Source: Hymenobacter cheonanensis
GTDB taxonomy: Bacteria > Bacteroidota > Bacteroidia > Cytophagales > Hymenobacteraceae
Assembly: GCF_030581075.1 (NCBI RefSeq)
Contig: NZ_JAUQSW010000009.1
Span: 1 to 64,000, forward strand
Direction of reading: 5' to 3'
Length of the DNA: 64,000 nt
Shown: positions 17,476 to 26,183 of the stretch, piece after piece
How positions within the stretch are numbered: position 1 is the stretch's first letter
Layout of the letters: each line of letters starts with the position of its first letter
Translations under genes and position numbers: made by a program
Notes under the pieces: generated by a model
What the model saw: only the letters and a program-made list of their open reading frames with translations
Database searches by the model: none
What the model was told of the DNA's origin: nothing

Positions 17476-19542
17476 TTACCAAATGCGCGAGCGGTCTTGC
17501 GTAGCGCGCACCATCTTGTTGCCGTCTTTGCAGCCGAAGGCTTCGTAGAACTCGGGCATGTTCATGAGCGGGCCGTTGGTGCGGTACATGCCGGGCGAGT
17601 GCGGGTCGGTCTGGATTTGCTGGCGCAGGGCCTCGGGGCGCTGGTTGGCGCGCCAGATTTGGGCAAAGCCCAGGAAAAAGCGCTGGCTAGGGGTAAAGCC
17701 ATCGATTTTCTGGCCGGCCTTAAACTGGGCCGTTTTCTGGAAAGCCTGGTAAGCAATGGTGAGGCCGCCGATGTCGGCCAGGTTTTCGCCCATCGTCAAC
17801 TTGCCGTTCACGTGCACCGAGTCGAGGGGCGAGAAGGCGTCGTACTGCTTGCCCACCATGTCGGCCTTGGCCGTAAACTTGCTGCCGTCTTCCTTGGTCC
17901 ACCAGTCGCGCAGGTTGCCCTTGGCATCAAACTGCCGGCCCTGGTCGTCGAAGCCGTGCGTCATTTCGTGGCCGATTACCGCGCCAATGCCGCCGTAGTT
18001 CACCGCATCATCGGCCTTGGGGTCGTAGAAAGGCGGCTGCAGAATACCGGCCGGGAACACGATTTCATTCATGCTCGGGCTGTAGTAGGCGTTCACCGTA
18101 GGCGGCGTCATGCCCCATTCCGTGCGGTCTATCGGCTTGCCAAACTTCTTGATATTGTCCTCCCGGCGCCACTCGGCCGTGGCAAACAGGTTTTGCAGGG
18201 CGCTCTCGCGGGTGATGTTCAGCTTCGAGTAGTCCTTCCACTTATCGGGGTAGCCAATTTTCACCGCGAAGGCGTTGAGCTTTTGCAGGGCCTCCTTCTT
18301 GGTTTCGGCGCTCATCCAGTCGGTGGCCATAATGCGCTCGGCGTAGGCCTTGCGCAGGTTTTCTACCATTTCCTTGGCTTTGGCCTTGGCGGCGGGCGAG
18401 AAGGCCTGGTCTACATACAATTGGCCGAAGGCCTCCCCTAACGCACCGTCGGTGGCGCGCAAGGCGCGTTTCCAGCGGGGCTGCTGCTGCTTGGCGCCCG
18501 TCAGCACCTGCTGAAAGCGGAAGCTGGCATCGCCGTAGGCTTTGGGCAGGGCCGAGGTTACGCCCTCTACCAGGTGCCAGCGGAAATACTGCTGCTGGTC
18601 GGCAATGGGCGTGTTGGCCATCAAATTGTTAGCCGCAGCCAAAAACTCGGGCTGGCCGATGATGAGGTCCTGGGCGCTGCCCAGGCCAGCCTGCTTAAGG
18701 CGCAGGGGCAGCGCCAGGTTAGGGTAGTCTTGGGCGGCCTGGGCCACGCTCACCTTGTTGTAGTTCTTGTTGGGGTCGCGCAGTTCCACGCGGCCCCGGC
18801 TAGCCTGGGCCATCTTGGTTTCGAGGGCCAGCACGGCATCGGCGTTGGTAGCGGCCAGGCTCGGCGCATCGCCCAGCAGCTGAAACACGCTCGTCATGTA
18901 AGCTTTGTAAGCGGCCCGAATGGTTTTCGAGCGGCCATCGTCCTTCAGGTAGTAGTCGCGGTCGCCGAGGCCTAGCCCGCCCTGGCTCATGCCCACCACG
19001 TACTGCGAGCTGTTCTTGCTATCCTGGCGCACACCCAGGCCATACCAGCCCGTGCCAAATGACTTGGGGTCGGCCATGTACTGCTGAATCTCGCCCAGGT
19101 TTTTGAGGCCGGCAATGCGGTTGAGGCGCGGCTGCAAGTACTTGAGGCCGGCGGCCTCAACGGCCATCGTGTCCATAGATGCCGCGTAGAAGTCGCCCAC
19201 TTTCTGCTCGTTCGAGCCAGGCTTGGCCGTGCGCGCGTCGGCGGCGGCCTTCACCAGAATGCGCTTTTCTACCGCAATGTTGCGGTCGCCCAGCTCGTTG
19301 AAGGCACCCCAGCGGGTTTCGGCGGCCGGCACTGGGTTGTTCTTTATCCAGTTGCCGTTGGCGTAATGATAAAAATCCTCGCAGGGGCTCACCGACTGGT
19401 CGATATTGGCCAGGTTGATGCCCACGCCCTTTTGGGCAGGGGGCGCGGTGCGCCGGGCGGGCGGCCCAAAGGCGGTGGTAGCGGCTAAGGTGCCGAGCCC
19501 CAGCGTAGCCAGGGCCAGCCGCGAAAAGGTAATTGAGGACAT
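17476..19542 (-). CDS. M13 family (neprilysin-like) zinc metallopeptidase, copy 1
   Basis: The 688-residue product has an N-terminal signal region and the full M13 layout. An N-terminal cap domain begins SVSPCEDFYHYANGNWIKNN. The catalytic domain has NAYYSPSMNEIVFPAGILQPPFYD, the zinc site HEMTH (His525, Glu526, His529), the third ligand Glu586 in GENLADIGG, and the C-terminal W-ending RIW. Such enzymes cut small peptides outside the cytoplasm. It lies directly downstream of a second M13 gene (19808-21856) in the same direction, from which it is separated by a terminator, so each is probably transcribed separately. The pair is a tandem duplication that has diverged. Confidence 0.96.
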   Translation of the reverse strand: MSSITFSRLALATLGLGTLAATTAFGPPARRTAPPAQKGVGINLANIDQSVSPCEDFYHYANGNWIKNNPVPAAETRWGAFNELGDRNIAVEKRILVKAAADARTAKPGSNEQKVGDFYAASMDTMAVEAAGLKYLQPRLNRIAGLKNLGEIQQYMADPKSFGTGWYGLGVRQDSKNSSQYVVGMSQGGLGLGDRDYYLKDDGRSKTIRAAYKAYMTSVFQLLGDAPSLAATNADAVLALETKMAQASRGRVELRDPNKNYNKVSVAQAAQDYPNLALPLRLKQAGLGSAQDLIIGQPEFLAAANNLMANTPIADQQQYFRWHLVEGVTSALPKAYGDASFRFQQVLTGAKQQQPRWKRALRATDGALGEAFGQLYVDQAFSPAAKAKAKEMVENLRKAYAERIMATDWMSAETKKEALQKLNAFAVKIGYPDKWKDYSKLNITRESALQNLFATAEWRREDNIKKFGKPIDRTEWGMTPPTVNAYYSPSMNEIVFPAGILQPPFYDPKADDAVNYGGIGAVIGHEMTHGFDDQGRQFDAKGNLRDWWTKEDGSKFTAKADMVGKQYDAFSPLDSVHVNGKLTMGENLADIGGLTIAYQAFQKTAQFKAGQKIDGFTPSQRFFLGFAQIWRANQRPEALRQQIQTDPHSPGMYRTNGPLMNMPEFYEAFGCKDGNKMVRATQDRSRIW

Positions 19543-19664
19543 AGAAAAGATTGGTTTGAAGAAAAGGGGGAGGCGAACTTAACGACAATAGATGTAACCG
19601 CCGCTGCACAGTTGCATCATGCCACCGTAAAGGCAGGCGCGGGCCAAAAAATTCCTCCGCAAAA

Positions 19665-19693
19665 AACCCCGCTTCGGGGCCGAAGCGGGGTTT
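19665..19693 (-). terminator. Terminator between the two M13 peptidase genes
   Basis: AACCCCGCTTCGG and CCGAAGCGGGGTT form a stem with a very short loop, followed on the minus strand by T6. It ends transcription of the upstream M13 gene at 19808-21856. Confidence 0.85.
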
Positions 19694-19807
19694 CCTGTGG
19701 TTGCTTCGTGCATTAGGCGGCGCACGCGGGCCTCTTTACTAACCGCTTGGTTTTTACTCCCTAGTGGGCCAGAAGCCAGCTACGCCCGGGCTGACGCCGC
19801 GCAGCCC

Positions 19808-21856
19808 CTACCAGATGCGCGCCTGCTCAACGGTTGGCCGCGCCATCTTGTCGGTGGGCTGGCAGCCGAAGGCCTTGTAGAACTCGGGCATGTTCATGAG
19901 CGGCCCGTTGGCGCGGAACATGCCGGGCGAGTGCGGGTCGGTGAGCACCTGCTGACGCACAGCCTGGGGCCGGTCGTTGGTGCGCCACACCGTGGCCCAG
20001 CTCAGGAAGAAGCGCTGCTCAGGCGTGAAGCCGTCGATGCTCTTGCCGGCTTTGGCCTCGGCCGTTTTCTGGAAGGCCTGGTAAGCAATGGTGAGGCCGC
20101 CAATGTCGGCCAGGTTTTCGCCCATCGTCAGGTCGCCGTTCACGTACACCGAGTCGAGGGGCGAGAACTTGCTGTACTGCTGGCCCACCATCTTGGCTTT
20201 GGCGTTGAACTTGTCGCCGTCTTCCTTGGTCCACCAGTCGCGCAGGTTGCCTTTGGCGTCGTACTGCCGGCCCTGGTCGTCGAAGCCGTGGGTCATTTCG
20301 TGGCCGATTACCGCGCCAATGCCGCCGTAGTTCACCGCGTCATCAGCCTTGGGGTCGTAGAACGGGGCCTGTAGAATGCCGGCCGGGAACACAATCTCGT
20401 TCATGGCCGGGTTATAGTAGGCGTTCACGGTGGGCGGGGTCATGCCCCATTCGCCTCGGTCTATCGGCTTGCCAAAGTGGCTCAGGTTATCCTGCGCGGC
20501 CCACTGGCGGGCGGCTATCAGGTTATCGAGGTAGCTGGTGCGGGTGACTTTCAGCTTCGAGTAGTCCTTCCACTTATCGGGGTAGCCGATTTTCACCGCG
20601 AAGGCATTGAGCTTCACGATGGCTTCCTTCTTGGTGGCGGCGCTCATCCAATCGGTCGCCATAATGCGCTCGGCGTAGGCCTTGCGCAGGTTCTCAATCA
20701 TCTCCTTAGCCTTGAGCTTGGCGGCCGGCGAAAACGCCTTGGCCACGTACAGCTCACCGAAAGCCTCGCCCAGCGAGCGGTCGGTGGCTTGCAGGCTGCG
20801 CTTCCAGCGGGGCTGCTGCTTTTTGGCGCCGGTCAGGGCCTGCGCATAGCGGAAGGCGGCATCGCCGTAGGCCTTGGGCAAGGCCGAGGTAAGGCTGCTC
20901 ACCAGGTGCCAGCGCAGGTACTGGCGCTGGTCGGCAATGGGCGTGCTGGCCAGCAGGCCGTTGGCAGCCTTCAGAAATTCGGGCTGGCCCACAATTACCT
21001 CCTTGGCGGCGCCGAGGCCGTTGTTTTTGAGCACCAGCGGCAAGGCCAGGTTGGGGTAGTCTTTGGTGGCCTGGGCCACGGTCATTTTGTTGTAGTTCTT
21101 CTGCGGGTCGCGCAGGTCTACGCGGGTGCGGCTGGCCTCGGCCATCTTGGTTTCGAGGGCCATCACCGCGTCGGCGTTGGCAGTGGCCAGGGCGGGCGCA
21201 TCGCCCAGCAGCCCAAACACGGTCGTCAGGTAGGTTTTGTACGCGGCCCGGATGCTCTTCGAGCGGGCATCGTCCTTGAGGTAGTAGTCGCGGTCGGGCA
21301 GCGTGAGGCCGCCCTGGCCCATCTGCACGGCATACTGGGTGCTGATTTTCTCGTCCTGCCCCACCCCAAAGTCATACCAGCCGGTGCTCACGCTCTTAGG
21401 GTCGGCGAGGTAGGCCTGCACCTCGGGCAGGGTCTTGAGGCTGTTTATTTTAGTGAGGTAGGGCTGCAGGTATTTGAGGCCGGCGCGCTCGATGGCCATC
21501 GTGTCGAGGGCCGAGGCATAGAAGTCGCCTACTTTCTGGGCGTTGGTACCAGGCTTGGCGGTGCTGGCATGGGCCGCCAGGTCTTCCAGAATGGCTTTTT
21601 GGGTGGCGTAGTTGTGCTCGGCCAGCTCGTTGAAGCTGCCCCAGCGGCTTTCGGCGGCCGGCGTGGGGTTGTTTTTCAGCCAGTTGCCGTTGGCATACTG
21701 AAAGAAGTTGTCGCAGGGTTTTACCGACTTGTCAATATTGGCCGGGTCGATGCCAACGCCGGACTTAGCAGTTTGGGCCAGCGCTGGCGCGGCGGCCAGC
21801 CCCAGCGCGGCCACGGCCAGGGCCGCGCCCCGCTGGTAACGGGAATTTTTAAACAT
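19808..21856 (-). CDS. M13 family (neprilysin-like) zinc metallopeptidase, copy 2
   Basis: The 682-residue product has a signal peptide (GAALAVAALGLAAAPALAQT) and the same domain order as its neighbour at 17476-19542. The N-terminal SVKPCDNFFQYANGNWLKNN is followed by NAYYNPAMNEIVFPAGILQAPFYD, the HEMTH zinc site (His519, Glu520, His523) and the third ligand Glu580 in GENLADIGG. Most of the catalytic domain is identical between the copies, while the N-terminal domain differs more, as expected if substrate preference has shifted. An exported oligopeptidase role is likely. The opposite strand has a long open frame across this gene that is not real. Confidence 0.96.
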   Translation of the reverse strand: MFKNSRYQRGAALAVAALGLAAAPALAQTAKSGVGIDPANIDKSVKPCDNFFQYANGNWLKNNPTPAAESRWGSFNELAEHNYATQKAILEDLAAHASTAKPGTNAQKVGDFYASALDTMAIERAGLKYLQPYLTKINSLKTLPEVQAYLADPKSVSTGWYDFGVGQDEKISTQYAVQMGQGGLTLPDRDYYLKDDARSKSIRAAYKTYLTTVFGLLGDAPALATANADAVMALETKMAEASRTRVDLRDPQKNYNKMTVAQATKDYPNLALPLVLKNNGLGAAKEVIVGQPEFLKAANGLLASTPIADQRQYLRWHLVSSLTSALPKAYGDAAFRYAQALTGAKKQQPRWKRSLQATDRSLGEAFGELYVAKAFSPAAKLKAKEMIENLRKAYAERIMATDWMSAATKKEAIVKLNAFAVKIGYPDKWKDYSKLKVTRTSYLDNLIAARQWAAQDNLSHFGKPIDRGEWGMTPPTVNAYYNPAMNEIVFPAGILQAPFYDPKADDAVNYGGIGAVIGHEMTHGFDDQGRQYDAKGNLRDWWTKEDGDKFNAKAKMVGQQYSKFSPLDSVYVNGDLTMGENLADIGGLTIAYQAFQKTAEAKAGKSIDGFTPEQRFFLSWATVWRTNDRPQAVRQQVLTDPHSPGMFRANGPLMNMPEFYKAFGCQPTDKMARPTVEQARIW

Positions 21857-22014
21857 GAAAAAGAAAAAGTGGATGGGTTGTACTTCAGGGTTAAGGTGCG
21901 CAAGTTAAGCGTCGGTTCCCGAGGCCGCCTTATTGCAGCACTATCGGGGGCCCGGAAAGTACTTTTACTGTTCGTTGGCTGTTCGGCCTGCTGTTACCGG
22001 CCGTTTTTACTCCT

Positions 22015-23376
22015 ATGCCTCTCTACAACCGCCGCGCCGCTAGCCCCCCGGCCGAGCCGGCCGCCCCGCTTAGCCTGGGCGCGCTGCTGGCCCAGGTGCG
22101 CACCGCCCTGCACCACCGCTTTCCCGACAGCTACTGGGTGGTAGCCGAAGTGGCCGAGATGACCCGCCCGCGCCAGGCCGGCGGCCACTGCTACCTCACC
22201 CTCACCGAGCCCGCCGGGGCCGAAGCGATGGGCTTCACGGCCCAGGCGCGGGCCACGCTCTGGGGCAGCCGCTACGCCCAGCTAGCCCCCGCCTTTGCCG
22301 AGGCCACCGGCCAGGAGCTGCGCCCCGGCCTGCGCCTGCTGCTGCGCGTGAAGGTGACTTTCCACGAGCAGTACGGCTTTTCGCTCGATGTGCTGGCCCT
22401 CGACCCGAGCTACACGGTGGGCGAGCTGGCCCGCCAGCGCCTGGCCACGCTGCGCAAATTGCAGGAAAAAGACCTGCTGGAGCGCCAGCAGGAGCTAGCC
22501 CTGCCGCTGGGACCGCAGCGGCTGGCCGTTATCTCCTCGCCCACCGCCGCGGGCTTCCAGGACTTTGTGCGCCAGCTCGAAGAAGCGCCCTACGACTTTG
22601 CCCTCACGCTTTTCCCGGCCCTGATGCAGGGCGACGGCGCGCCCGGCAGCATCCGGGCGGCGCTCGATGCCATTCGGCCGCGCCGGGGGCAGTTTGAGGT
22701 CGTAATTATCATCCGGGGGGGTGGCTCGAAAACCGACCTGCTGGCCTTCGATGAGTACGGGCTGGCGGCGGCCGTGGCGGCCTTCCCGCTGCCCGTGCTC
22801 ACGGGCATCGGCCACGAGCGCGACGAGGCGGTGGTAGACTTAGTGGCTCACCGGGCCCTCAAAACGCCCACCGCCGTGGCTGCCTTCCTGGTAGACCGCC
22901 TGGCCCGCCTCGAAAGCTTGGTGCTGGAGCTGGCCGACCGCGTGGCCGACCGCAGCCGCCAGCACCTGGCCCGCCACCACGCCCACGTGCAGCACCTGGC
23001 CGACCACTCGCGCGAGGCCGCCCGCCAGCACCTACGCCATGCCCAGGCGGCGCTGGGCCAGCGCAGCCGCCAGGCCGCCCAGGCGCCGCGCCAGCACCTG
23101 CGCCAGCTAGGCCAGCACCTCGCCAGCTTTCGCTACACGCTGCCGCAGGCGGCGCGCCGCGCCCTGGGGCAAGAGGAGCAGCGCCTGCGCCGCCGCTCGC
23201 GCACGGTGTTGCGGCGCTTTGTGCGCCACCACCAGCGCAAGCGCGAGCAATTATTAAAGCAGCAGTTTACTACGCAGCGAAAATTTGAAAAACTGCTGGC
23301 GCACTACGAGGCCAGAATCCTTACCTCGGAGGTGAATATTCTACGCCGCGAAAATCAGCTTTTACGTTCGCATTAA
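22015..23376 (+). CDS. xseA: Exodeoxyribonuclease VII large subunit
   Basis: The 453-residue product has the XseA architecture. An N-terminal OB fold begins LSLGALLAQVRTALHHRFPDSYWVVAEVAEM. The catalytic domain has LAVISSPTAAGFQDFVRQL, VVIIIRGGGSKTDLLAFDEYGLAAAVAAFPLPVLTGIGHERDEAVVDLVAHRALKTPTAVAAFL, and then a long coiled-coil tail. That tail is unusually rich in His, Gln and Arg (repeated RQHLR units). Together with XseB the enzyme degrades single-stranded DNA processively. XseB follows after 65 bases in the same direction, and the pair ends at the terminator at 23755. Confidence 0.95.
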   Translation: MPLYNRRAASPPAEPAAPLSLGALLAQVRTALHHRFPDSYWVVAEVAEMTRPRQAGGHCYLTLTEPAGAEAMGFTAQARATLWGSRYAQLAPAFAEATGQELRPGLRLLLRVKVTFHEQYGFSLDVLALDPSYTVGELARQRLATLRKLQEKDLLERQQELALPLGPQRLAVISSPTAAGFQDFVRQLEEAPYDFALTLFPALMQGDGAPGSIRAALDAIRPRRGQFEVVIIIRGGGSKTDLLAFDEYGLAAAVAAFPLPVLTGIGHERDEAVVDLVAHRALKTPTAVAAFLVDRLARLESLVLELADRVADRSRQHLARHHAHVQHLADHSREAARQHLRHAQAALGQRSRQAAQAPRQHLRQLGQHLASFRYTLPQAARRALGQEEQRLRRRSRTVLRRFVRHHQRKREQLLKQQFTTQRKFEKLLAHYEARILTSEVNILRRENQLLRSH

Positions 23377-23441
23377 GTAGCTGCATTCACCAGAATTTTC
23401 GCAACTCATACTTTATAATTCCTAACTCATCATTCAAGCAA

Positions 23442-23756
23442 GTGACTTACAACGAAGCCATTCAGGAGCTGGAAACTATTTTGCGCAGCCTCGAAACCGA
23501 CCAGGTAGACGTGGACGACCTAACGGCCCGCGCCGAGCGCTCGGCCGAATTAATTCGCCTGTGCCGCCACAAGCTGCGCCACGCCGAGGCCTCGCTCGAC
23601 CGCGTATTCGATTCGCTTGATGAGGAGGAAGACGAAGAGCCTGAGGCTGATGCAGAAGACCTAGCTGAGGACGAGGGCGACGAACCGGAAGACGACGAAC
23701 CCGACGATTACCAGCCCGGTGGCCCGGGCCGACCAACCCAGCCCCGGTTATTTTAA
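23442..23756 (+). CDS. xseB: Exodeoxyribonuclease VII small subunit with acidic tail
   Basis: Residues 1-63 form the two-helix XseB fold: MTYNEAIQELETILRSLETDQVDVDDLTARAERSAELIRLCRHKLRHAEASLDRVFDSL. The start is GTG at 23442; this gives the standard N-terminus. A 40-residue extension follows that is almost entirely Asp/Glu plus Pro (DEEEDEEPEADAEDLAEDEG...), ending PRLF. The normal family length is about 60-80 residues, so the 104-residue form is extended. It pairs with XseA immediately upstream. Confidence 0.93.
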   Translation: MTYNEAIQELETILRSLETDQVDVDDLTARAERSAELIRLCRHKLRHAEASLDRVFDSLDEEEDEEPEADAEDLAEDEGDEPEDDEPDDYQPGGPGRPTQPRLF

Positions 23757-23810
23757 CCCAAAAAAGGGCCTGAATTACGTGCGTAATTCAGGCCCTTTTT
23801 TGGGTTTTTT
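23755..23810. terminator. Long bidirectional terminator after xseB
   Basis: A stem of more than 20 pairs (CCCAAAAAAGGGCC arm with GGCCCTTTTTTGGG arm and an AT-rich top) is followed by T6. It lies between xseB and the convergent H-NOX gene and can serve both. Confidence 0.9.
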
Positions 23811-23816
23811 CTGCAA

Positions 23817-24356
23817 TTAATTTCGTCGCACGTGAATTTGCACGCGCTCGCCGTCTTCGGTGGTGGTGGGCAGCACGTCGATGCGGTCGGCCTCATCATA
23901 ATAAACGGCCAGGCCCCGCACAATGCCCACGGCCAGCCCGCCCATGCGGCGCGGCGACACGTAATTAATCATTACCTCGTTTTCGCTCAGGCGCTCGACT
24001 TTCAGCACGGGCGGCGAGTTTTCGGGGTGCTCGCGGCGCACCTGGTCGTGCATTTTGTGCTCGGTATTTTCCAGCATTTCGAGCGTGCGCCAGTCGGGGT
24101 TCACGTACTTCTGGTACATGTACATTAAATCGGGCACGAGGTATTCGCCGAATTTTTCATGCAGCTCGCCGGCCGGAATACCAGTTGCCTCGGCCGCCTG
24201 GCCAATCAGCGCATACATCTGCTCGTCGGGATACACTTCCTTGTGGCTGAAATCGCCCGAATCGAGGCCCGCCGCCTGCACCAGCTTCAGCCACGTGCTG
24301 TGGTCGTACTGAGTTTGAACGTAGCGCTTGAGGAGCGTAAAAATGGTACCGTGCAT
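23817..24356 (-). CDS. H-NOX (heme nitric oxide/oxygen-binding) domain protein
   Basis: From the ATG at 24356 the product has 179 residues, the length of a stand-alone H-NOX domain. The start MHGTIFTLLKRYVQTQYDHSTW is typical. The proximal heme ligand is probably His103 (in ENTEHKMHDQV), and the heme-propionate-binding YxSxR motif is intact as Tyr132-Val-Ser134-Pro-Arg136. The C-terminal MGGLAVGIVRGLAVYYDE matches the end of the fold. Such proteins sense NO or O2. No histidine kinase, diguanylate cyclase or chemoreceptor is encoded next to it. The upstream neighbour is the anti-sigma/ECF sigma operon in the same direction, but a terminator (24429-24466) separates them. Confidence 0.88.
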   Translation of the reverse strand: MHGTIFTLLKRYVQTQYDHSTWLKLVQAAGLDSGDFSHKEVYPDEQMYALIGQAAEATGIPAGELHEKFGEYLVPDLMYMYQKYVNPDWRTLEMLENTEHKMHDQVRREHPENSPPVLKVERLSENEVMINYVSPRRMGGLAVGIVRGLAVYYDEADRIDVLPTTTEDGERVQIHVRRN

Positions 24357-24428
24357 GAGGAAAGCTAACGCGTGTTGACCAGTACAACGCGCGGCCAACC
24401 CGAAAGGTTGAGGGCTAGCCCGCACCCC

Positions 24429-24466
24429 AAAAAAACGCCCGCTCGCCGGTGAAGGCAAAGCGGGCG
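24429..24466 (-). terminator. Terminator of the sigma/anti-sigma operon
   Basis: CGCCCGCT and AGCGGGCG pair around a 15-base loop and, on the minus strand, are followed by T7. It lies just after the anti-sigma gene (24491-25387). Confidence 0.85.
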
Positions 24467-24490
24467 CGCGCGGAAAGCAGAGCGAATTAA

Positions 24491-25387
24491 TTAAATATTA
24501 CCGATAACCGTCATGGTAGTGAGCGTGGGGCCGGCGCTGCCGCCGGTGGGCTCCACCGTCATGGCGAAGGCCTGGGCACTGGCAATGTCCTTCATCTGCT
24601 GGAGGCTGTCGCCGGCGGCGGTGTTGGCCGCCAGCACCCCGGCATCCACAGGCTTGCCTTTGTCGAGGGCCCACAGCTGGTACTGCTTGCCGGCGGGCAG
24701 GCTTGGCAGCTGCTGCACATCGAGGTACACGCGGTGGCTGGCCACGTTGTAGAGCACGCGGGCGTGGGCGCTGGCGTGGGCCGGCGTGCCGGCCAGGGCC
24801 ACCATCTTGTACTCCTGCGGCGAGCGCAGCACGTGTAGCTGCTCCTGGGTGGAGGTGAGGCGGCGCTCCATCACCTGCGAGGTTTGGGCAAAGCGCGCCT
24901 GGCTGTTTTGGGCCGCTACCAGGTCGGTGCTGGCCTGCTGCCAGCGGCTGTACAGCAAGGCATTAGCCGCCAGGCTCAGCAGCAGCGCCACCGAGGCCGC
25001 AATGGCCCAGCCACTGCGCGAGCTGGCGGCCGGTGCGGGGGTATAGGTTTCGGCAGGGCGCGGGTTGGAGGCCGATACCCGCATGGTAGGTGCGGCTTCG
25101 GCCGCTGGGGCTGCCGCCAGGGGGCTAGCGGCCACCGAAGCCGGGGCCTCGGCTCCGATTTCGGCCAGTACGCGGCCCAGCACGCGGTCGCGCAGGCCGG
25201 CGGGGGGTGCCAGGGTGTGGGCTTCGGCATACACGCCGAGGCCGGCCAGCAGCTCGTCGAGTTCGTGGCGCACCTGCGGGAAGCGGGCGGCCCAGCCTTC
25301 GACCTCGGCCTGGGCGGCGGGGTCTAGCTCGCCCAGCGCGTATTGCTCGAGGCGGCCTGATTCGATATATTCTTGATAATCTTCCAC
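24491..25387 (-). CDS. Anti-sigma factor, RskA-like
   Basis: The 298-residue product has a cytoplasmic N-terminal part that should bind the sigma factor (ESGRLEQYALGELDPAAQAEVEGWAARFPQVRHELDEL is the anti-sigma helix bundle seen in zinc-free RskA types). A Pro/Ala-rich linker, one membrane segment (WAIAASVALLLSLAANALLYSRW) and a C-terminal RskA domain follow, with YQLWALDKGKPVDAGVL and FAMTVEPTGGSAGPT. It is encoded 14 bases after the sigma factor and is surely co-transcribed with it. It should hold the sigma factor inactive at the membrane until a signal triggers release. Confidence 0.92.
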   Translation of the reverse strand: MEDYQEYIESGRLEQYALGELDPAAQAEVEGWAARFPQVRHELDELLAGLGVYAEAHTLAPPAGLRDRVLGRVLAEIGAEAPASVAASPLAAAPAAEAAPTMRVSASNPRPAETYTPAPAASSRSGWAIAASVALLLSLAANALLYSRWQQASTDLVAAQNSQARFAQTSQVMERRLTSTQEQLHVLRSPQEYKMVALAGTPAHASAHARVLYNVASHRVYLDVQQLPSLPAGKQYQLWALDKGKPVDAGVLAANTAAGDSLQQMKDIASAQAFAMTVEPTGGSAGPTLTTMTVIGNI

Positions 25388-25401
25388 GGAAGTAACGGCT
25401 G

Positions 25402-25962
25402 TTAGCGAATAAGTTTGGCTAATATTTTCAGAGCAGTGCGGGCCCGGGTTTTCACGGTGCCCAGCGGCAGGTTGAGTTCTTCGGCTGCCTCACTTTGGGT
25501 GAAGCCGCCGAAATAGAGCAAGTCGATGACTTGGCGCTGCTCGGGCACTAGCTTGCTGGTAATTTCCTGCAAGCCCATGTGCTCGGGGCGAAAAGTATCC
25601 GGGGCGGCCTGGCGCTGGGCGGCCAGGCTATCGTCGAGGCCCTGAGTGCGAGAACCTACGCGATGCTGACGCGAGCGGATTTTATCAATCGCTAAATTTC
25701 GGCTGATGTTCACCACCCAGGTAAACAAGCGGCCCTTGGAATTGTCGTAGCCCGCCATGGAATGCCAGATTTTAACCAGCGCTTCCTGCAGCACATCGGC
25801 GGCTTCTTCCTCGTCTTTGACGATGCGGTTGATGACGCCGTAGAGCGCGCCCGAGTAGCGGTCGTAAAACTCGGTCATGGCCGACTGGTCGCCGGCCCGC
25901 AGGCGTTCGACCAGTGCCGCCTCGGCGGCAGGTGGGGTGGATATAAGGGGTAGGTCGGACAC
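25402..25962 (-). CDS. ECF RNA polymerase sigma factor, SigK-like
   Basis: The 186-residue product is an ECF sigma factor. Region 2 is seen as FYDRYSGALYGVINRIVKDEEEAADVLQEALVKIWHSMAGYDNSKGRLFTWVVNISRNLAIDKIRS. Region 4 is seen as LVPEQRQVIDLLYFGGFTQSEAAEELNLPLGTVKTRARTALKIL, which contains the helix-turn-helix. It heads a two-gene operon with its RskA-like anti-sigma factor. The target regulon is unknown; a possible auto-regulated promoter would lie in the 220 bases before 25962. SigK-type factors in this phylum often respond to oxidative or redox stress. Confidence 0.95.
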   Translation of the reverse strand: MSDLPLISTPPAAEAALVERLRAGDQSAMTEFYDRYSGALYGVINRIVKDEEEAADVLQEALVKIWHSMAGYDNSKGRLFTWVVNISRNLAIDKIRSRQHRVGSRTQGLDDSLAAQRQAAPDTFRPEHMGLQEITSKLVPEQRQVIDLLYFGGFTQSEAAEELNLPLGTVKTRARTALKILAKLIR

Positions 25963-26183
25963 GGGTGAAAGAGGAAATCAAAACCGACGAAGCCAGCCGA
26001 AACGTTCGGTAACCAACGGCGAATGTAGGGTAGTTTTAGGTTTTGGGCAGTTGGGCGGGGCTAGCTGCTGCGCGTGGCAGCACAACCCGCTCGCCTGCTG
26101 TACGGTTTGTATAAAATGCCGGGGCACCAGTGCGCCAAAAAATTCGGCGCTGCCCCTTTAGTTCTTTATTAGCTGATACTCCG

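Noticed and set aside
17476..21856. The two M13 genes as one operon
   Set aside because: A strong stem with a T tract lies between them, so separate transcription is more likely.
20477..22144. 555-codon plus-strand frame opposite the second M13 peptidase
   Set aside because: It is antisense to a clear M13 gene with all catalytic motifs; the product is Val/Gly/Ala-rich without family features.
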